Shown: positions 59,838 to 64,000 of the stretch, piece after piece
Position numbering within the stretch: position 1 is the first letter of the stretch
How the letters are laid out: the number at the start of each line of letters is the position of its first letter
Assembly (NCBI GenBank): GCA_934178345.1
Contig: CAKPQG010000002.1
Coordinates: 1 to 64,000, forward strand
DNA from: an uncultured Dialister sp.
Lineage (GTDB): Bacteria > Bacillota > Negativicutes > Veillonellales > Dialisteraceae
Length of the DNA: 64,000 nt
Reading direction: 5' to 3'
The notes under the pieces: generated by a model
The model's input: only the letters and a program-made list of their open reading frames with translations
Database searches by the model: none
Told to the model about the DNA's origin: nothing
Program-made: the position numbers and the translations under genes

Positions 59838-61817
59838 ATGACAGCAACATATAAGAAAGCACTGCTTGCCTCTGCGATCCTGCTTGCACTTTCCGGCGCA
59901 GACGTCTTTGCGGAAGCGCCGCAGATGACTGGCTCCCAGAATGGCATGTCCCAGAGCTCCATGATCGATGTGAAGAGCGGGAAGGAAGCCGGCAAGACAG
60001 CCGAGATTTCCGACCAGACGGAAAAAGCGGAACCGTCCATGGAAGTGAAGGAGTCTCATCAGACCGTCGCAGTGGGCGATGCCTCGCTCTATCTTTCGGC
60101 GGACGATGACGCAGCCATCGAAGCACATACAGGCAAGACCATCGCGCATGTCGACTTCGACGGGATTCCGGAAGAAGTCAAGACGAAGCTGTCTCCTCTT
60201 CTGCAGAGCAAACCGGGCAGCACGGTCACCGCTGAGGGGATCCGCAATGATGTGGCATCTCTTGGATCGACCGGTGTCTTCTCCCAGATCCGTCCGAATT
60301 TCAAGGATATCCCCGAAGGCGTGGACCTCACCTATGGTCTTGTCGCAAACCCCATCGTTCGCGGGGTGGAATTTACCGGCAATACCATCTTCACCTCTGA
60401 TTACCTGAAGTCCATCCTGCAGGTGCCGGAGGGCAGCGTCCTGAACTTCGTCCTCGTGAATCAGAAGCTGAAGGAAATCGAAGATGCATACCTGAAACAG
60501 GGCTACATGCTCGTCTCCATCCCGAATGTTGAAGTGACGCCGAAAGGCATCCTGAAAGTCAATATTTCGGAAGGTGTCATCGAAGACATCCAGCTCGTCG
60601 GCAATGATAAGACGAAGGACAAAGTCATCCTCCGTGAACTCAAAATGAAGAAGGGCAAGCCTTTCAATAAATTCCAGGCAAGCCGCTCCATGGAAAGACT
60701 TTACAACCTGGGCTACTTCGAAGATGTCAATATGAAGCTGCTCCCGGGCAAAGAAAATGAACACAATGTCGTCATCGAGATCGACGTCGTCGAGCAGAAG
60801 ACAGGCGTCATCACTGTCGGCGCCGGCTACTCGGACTCCGATGGTACGGTCGGCATCGTCGAGCTCGGTGATACGAACTTCCGCGGCACAGGCGATAAGG
60901 TCAATTTCCACTGGGAATTCGGCGGCGCTGGCAACGGTAAGAACTATACCATTTCCTACACCCGTCCGTGGATCAATTCCAATGGCGACTCCCTTGGCGC
61001 TTCCATCTTCAACCGCATCTATGAATATGATGACTATGATTCGAACGGCGATACCGTCGCAGAATACGATAAGAGAAGAAGCGGCTGGAACCTCACCTGG
61101 GGACGCCAGCATGGTGAATACCGCACGAACTACTTCACCTTCGAAAGTGCGAAGGAAGAATACGATGACCATGATGGTTTCGAATGGGGGAGCGTCGCAA
61201 CCAACAAAGGACATACAGCGAAAGATAACAGCGATAAGTGGTACAAAGCTATCATGGATAACTTCGGTACCACGAACAGTTTCACCTTCTCGCACGTCTT
61301 CGATAACCGCGATAACTACTTCAATGCCAGCAAGGGCCGCCGCATTTCCTTCTCCACCCAGTGGGGCGGACACGGCCTCGGCGGCGACTATGATTTCTAC
61401 AAGTTCACGACAGAAGGCCGCTTCTACAAAGGTCTCGGCAATGGTCACATCCTCGCGCTCCGTCTGCAGGGCGGCTATATCGACGGCGATGTCTCTTACG
61501 GAAACCTCTTCGACCTCGGCGGTTCGAATACCCTCCGCGGCTATGAAGATGACCAGTTCAAGGGCAAGAAAATGTACGCGGCGACACTGGAATACCGTTT
61601 CCCGATCGCCAAGAAAGTCCAGGGCGTCCTCTTCACCGATGGCGGCAGCACCTGGGGCATCGATAACGGACAGATCCCGTGGTATGAAGATGATGATGGC
61701 TTCCAGTGGTCTTGCGGCGTAGGCCTGCGTCTCCAGACCCCGATCGGACCGATCCGTCTTGACTATGGCCACGGTGATAAGAATAAATTCCACTTCAGCT
61801 TCGGCACACAGTTCTGA
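59838..61817 (+). CDS. bamA: Outer-membrane assembly factor BamA
   Basis: 659-residue Omp85 protein that inserts beta-barrel proteins into the outer membrane. Signal peptide 1-24 (ending ADVFA), a Glu/Lys-rich linker, POTRA domains (at least three in about 95-340; VDFDGIPEE, VRGVEFTGNTIF, IEDIQLVGNDKTKDKVI), then a 16-strand barrel from about 345 with the late GGSNTLRGYEDDQF motif. It ends FSFGTQF with the C-terminal Phe signal. POTRA count is below the proteobacterial five. Strong gaggagg site. Confidence 0.95.
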   Translation: MTATYKKALLASAILLALSGADVFAEAPQMTGSQNGMSQSSMIDVKSGKEAGKTAEISDQTEKAEPSMEVKESHQTVAVGDASLYLSADDDAAIEAHTGKTIAHVDFDGIPEEVKTKLSPLLQSKPGSTVTAEGIRNDVASLGSTGVFSQIRPNFKDIPEGVDLTYGLVANPIVRGVEFTGNTIFTSDYLKSILQVPEGSVLNFVLVNQKLKEIEDAYLKQGYMLVSIPNVEVTPKGILKVNISEGVIEDIQLVGNDKTKDKVILRELKMKKGKPFNKFQASRSMERLYNLGYFEDVNMKLLPGKENEHNVVIEIDVVEQKTGVITVGAGYSDSDGTVGIVELGDTNFRGTGDKVNFHWEFGGAGNGKNYTISYTRPWINSNGDSLGASIFNRIYEYDDYDSNGDTVAEYDKRRSGWNLTWGRQHGEYRTNYFTFESAKEEYDDHDGFEWGSVATNKGHTAKDNSDKWYKAIMDNFGTTNSFTFSHVFDNRDNYFNASKGRRISFSTQWGGHGLGGDYDFYKFTTEGRFYKGLGNGHILALRLQGGYIDGDVSYGNLFDLGGSNTLRGYEDDQFKGKKMYAATLEYRFPIAKKVQGVLFTDGGSTWGIDNGQIPWYEDDDGFQWSCGVGLRLQTPIGPIRLDYGHGDKNKFHFSFGTQF

Positions 61818-61915
61818 TTGGAATGCGAAATGAGAAATGGTGGTGCGGCACCATACATAAAGCGCCGCAGCTCCTATTTCTCCATCCTCCCTTGGAAGGA
61901 GGTGCCCCGCAGGGG
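61818..61915. repeat. Cassette remnant after bamA
   Basis: A GGTGCGGC...GCGCCGC stem variant (about 61843-61868) and CTCCCTTGGAAGGAGG palindrome. Confidence 0.5.
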
Positions 61916-62200
61916 TAATGCCCTTGAGTTAAGCGTTATAACCGCTTGGCTCCCCATCGGGGGAGCTGCCCGAAGGGCTTGTGCAAGCGAACTGGATTTT
62001 TAGGAGTGAAGCGACGCGAAAATCCAGTGAGACGCCATTTCGAGCGAAGTGAGATGAGGGGGCAGCACTACGGTAGTAAATGCAAATGTTGAACTATCGA
62101 TAGAAACGAACCATTCAACATTGTTCGTTATACCGCTAGCAAGCCCCTATTGCCTTCGGCACTTCCCCCGAAGGGGGAAGCAAGGGGTTTCAACGTTTGA
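61916..62200. mobile_element. MITE family B copy 2, degenerate
   Basis: The left end TAATGCCCTTGAGTTAAGCG matches copy 1 near 6.6 kb. Shared inside are GGCTCCCCATCGGGGGAGCT, TATACCGCTAGC and CTTCCCCCGAAGGGGGAAG. The right inverted repeat is eroded and no target duplication is seen. It lies between bamA and the next gene. Confidence 0.65.
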
Positions 62201-62230
62201 CGGTTTCTCAAATTTTCCAAAGGAGGAGCC

Positions 62231-63523
62231 ATGCATTCTTCCTTATTTCATTCGATGACTCGAGCAGGTCTTGCCCTGCTCGTTTCGTCATTCTTGCTTC
62301 CCGCCGGGGCAGAGGCGGCACCGATTCGCGAAGTGAGCGTCTCCGTCACGGGAGCGGGCGGCATGCCGCCCGCTGTGGAGAAGCGGATCACGGCGAGTAT
62401 TTCCGCCATAGGAAACCGTATCCTTGTCGGCAAGGATGAGAGCCTCTTTCGCTCGCACGAGAGCGAGTACGATAAGGTCCTTGCAGACATCGTGAATCGC
62501 GTGGTCGTGGGCTATGTGGTGGATGATATATCTGCCGCCTATGGCGAAAAGACGGCGCTTCACGTATCGCTCACTCCCGTCGGGCAGATGATCCGCGAGG
62601 TGGAGACAGAGATCGACTATGGGAACCTGTCTCCGGAAGCGGCAGCGCTGGTGAAGAAGGATACCGCCGGCGTACCGCTCCTTATGAGCCAGCTCCTCTC
62701 CGGGCTTCCCGTCGACTCGGTCGGTTGGGCGGAGAGCGTCTCTGAGTCTGCCGGGCGAGAGCTTCTTACGGAGATCCTCCCGGAATTCACGGCCAACTTC
62801 GAAGTGACCTCGGGGGAGAAAACAAAGGTGCGGATTTCCCTCATCCCGCAGGGGACGATCGTCCGCACCGGAAAGCTCACCCTGCACAAGACCACCATTC
62901 CACGCCTCCTGATGCTTCGCGCGGTGAATGAGACGGAGCATGCCCTTCGAAGCCTTGAAGGGCTTCCGCTTGCGTTTGTCGCCCGTCATCAGAAAGACCT
63001 GGCTGTCTCGATGAATGACATCCTCGCTAAGGATCCTTTCATTGAAAAGTATGGCATAGAGACAAAGGTCTACCTTTATCCGGGGGAGATTACAGAGCTC
63101 AAGGTCGATGCACTGACCGATCACTGGATCATCCGCACAGAAGCATGGATGGATGCCGGACGCGATGGAAATCGCAATACGGCGATCGAAGGCATGCTCG
63201 GGCATTTCGTGGGCAGGAACAATGTGATTTTCGGCGAGGCCCGCTTCTACCCCGGCCCCGTCGACTGGAATGTCTATGGCGGCTGGTATCATCACTTCGG
63301 GCGCGTCATGGATCTGGGCTATAAATATGATTTCGTAGAAAACAGCCACCATGCCTTTGGACAGATCCCCTTCGGCGAGCGTTTCGCCCTGCGCTATGAC
63401 CGTGATTGTAAGAAAAAAGAGAACGAATATGGATTTTCCTATAAGATCCATAATTACATGACGCTCGAATATGTGTATAATGATGAAGAAGGCAAGTGGC
63501 TCCGCCTGATTGCCAATTTATAA
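62231..63523 (+). CDS. Uncharacterised exported protein of the outer-membrane cluster
   Basis: 430 residues. Signal peptide about 1-29 (ending GAEAA). Residues 30-300 contain repeated alpha/beta units reminiscent of POTRA-type folds (REVSVSVTGAG..., TALHVSLTPVG, TKVRISLIPQG, IETKVYLYPG). The last ~120 residues are alternating aromatic strands (FGEARFYPG, WNVYGGWYHHFG, MDLGYKYDF, RFALRYDRD), suggesting outer-membrane insertion. I do not recognise a named family. Position between bamA and ompH and the aaaggaggag site favour a role in outer-membrane assembly. Confidence 0.8.
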   Translation: MHSSLFHSMTRAGLALLVSSFLLPAGAEAAPIREVSVSVTGAGGMPPAVEKRITASISAIGNRILVGKDESLFRSHESEYDKVLADIVNRVVVGYVVDDISAAYGEKTALHVSLTPVGQMIREVETEIDYGNLSPEAAALVKKDTAGVPLLMSQLLSGLPVDSVGWAESVSESAGRELLTEILPEFTANFEVTSGEKTKVRISLIPQGTIVRTGKLTLHKTTIPRLLMLRAVNETEHALRSLEGLPLAFVARHQKDLAVSMNDILAKDPFIEKYGIETKVYLYPGEITELKVDALTDHWIIRTEAWMDAGRDGNRNTAIEGMLGHFVGRNNVIFGEARFYPGPVDWNVYGGWYHHFGRVMDLGYKYDFVENSHHAFGQIPFGERFALRYDRDCKKKENEYGFSYKIHNYMTLEYVYNDEEGKWLRLIANL

Positions 63524-63542
63524 ATGAGGAGAGTAACCTATC

Positions 63543-64000
63543 ATGATGACAACTCTTGGTAACAAGAAAAACGTAAAGATTTTTTCCTTCGCCTTAGCTG
63601 GCGTATTCATCGCCTCCGTGGCAGCGATGGCGGTGGTATCCATGGGCGATACTGCAAATGCTGCTCCGACCTCTGACATCGGCGTCGTCGACCAGAGAGA
63701 AGTGATTTCTGCCAATAGCACCCTCGCAGCGAACTACCAGCAGAAGATGAAAGAAACTGCCGACGAAATGCAGAAAGACTTCGATGCGAAGTCCGAAGGC
63801 ATGAGTGATGCAGAAAAAGAAAAGCTCTTCACTGACATGCAGCAGCAGTTCAATCAGAAGAGACAGGCCATCGAGAAAGACATGGATGATCAGGTGACCG
63901 GCGCTGTGAAGTCCGTCGCATCCAAGAAGGGCCTTGCACTGGTCGTCGATAAATCCGCTGTCATTTACGGCGGCACAGACATCACGAAGGAAGTCACCGA
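63543..64000 (+). CDS. OmpH/Skp-family periplasmic chaperone (partial)
   Basis: First 152 codons only; the gene runs off the window. Signal/anchor segment about 12-40 (IFSFALAGVFIASVAAMAVV...NAAP), then SDIGVVDQREVISANSTLAANY and a long charged coiled coil (about 60-120), as in OmpH/Skp chaperones that carry unfolded outer-membrane proteins to BamA. The C-terminal AVIYGG segment of the family is reached. Two adjacent ATGs are possible starts; gaggag lies upstream. Confidence 0.9.
   Translation, partial: MMTTLGNKKNVKIFSFALAGVFIASVAAMAVVSMGDTANAAPTSDIGVVDQREVISANSTLAANYQQKMKETADEMQKDFDAKSEGMSDAEKEKLFTDMQQQFNQKRQAIEKDMDDQVTGAVKSVASKKGLALVVDKSAVIYGGTDITKEVT

Noticed and set aside
59811..61793. 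660-codon minus-strand frame across bamA
   Set aside because: Antisense shadow; bamA has signal peptide, POTRA motifs, terminal Phe and a ribosome site.

Overview
The window looks like a chromosome segment of a diderm Firmicute (class Negativicutes, Veillonellales; Dialister-like). Firmicute traits are a glycyl T-box leader, SufCBDSU, RNase Y, KtrAB-type K+ uptake and a SCIFF ranthipeptide system. Gram-negative envelope genes sit beside them: MlaEFD, a TolC-family factor, TamB, BamA and an OmpH/Skp chaperone. The genus is inferred from gene content and style; no rRNA is present to settle it.

Layout. 1-8.7 kb: an SLC13-type anion permease, a lone amino-acid binding lipoprotein and a complete Fe-S assembly operon sufCBDSU. 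8.9-12.5 kb: minus-strand WG-repeat protein, DUF362 protein and tRNA-Thr. 12.6-18.9 kb: a block bounded by two identical tRNA-Pro/tRNA-Gly pairs. It holds two uncharacterised proteins, the SCIFF precursor and its radical SAM maturase, and a HigB/HigA-type toxin-antitoxin pair. 19.4-22.8 kb: T-box-controlled glyQS. 23-29.5 kb, minus strand: a SotB-like exporter, a UDG-superfamily protein, two ArnT-like GT39 glycosyltransferases and a DedA protein. 30.5-35.4 kb: two more lone binding lipoproteins (one behind tandem ARG boxes), an HD-GYP protein, a small GNAT, an MBL hydrolase and a small membrane protein. 36-43.1 kb: rny, an HtrA protease, rlmH, a CBS protein and the two K+ uptake subunits. 43.4-64 kb: an envelope cluster of murA, an MreB-family gene, a secreted lipoyl-like protein, an S55 peptidase-like protein, mlaEFD, tolC, tamB, a small sigma factor, a TonB-like-architecture protein, bamA, an unknown exported protein and ompH (cut by the window end).

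How the genes work together. The last 20 kb builds and maintains a two-membrane envelope: peptidoglycan precursor and shape (murA, mreB), phospholipid transport (MlaEFD, TamB), efflux (TolC) and outer-membrane protein insertion (BamA, OmpH). The DedA/GT39 operon probably modifies lipid A or another envelope glycan and recycles the undecaprenyl-phosphate carrier.

The most unusual feature is the intergenic DNA. Almost every gap is filled by the same modular mosaic: period-7 arrays (variants of GTGACTA/GTGACTG and GGGATTA), period-9 GAACC arrays, a GCGGCGC/GCGCCGC hairpin with one compensatory base change, CTAATTC arrays and at least three families of palindromic MITE-like elements. One MITE copy keeps 17-bp perfect terminal inverted repeats and a 10-bp target duplication. 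Promoters commonly lie at the edges of these cassettes, so many untranslated regions should contain them.
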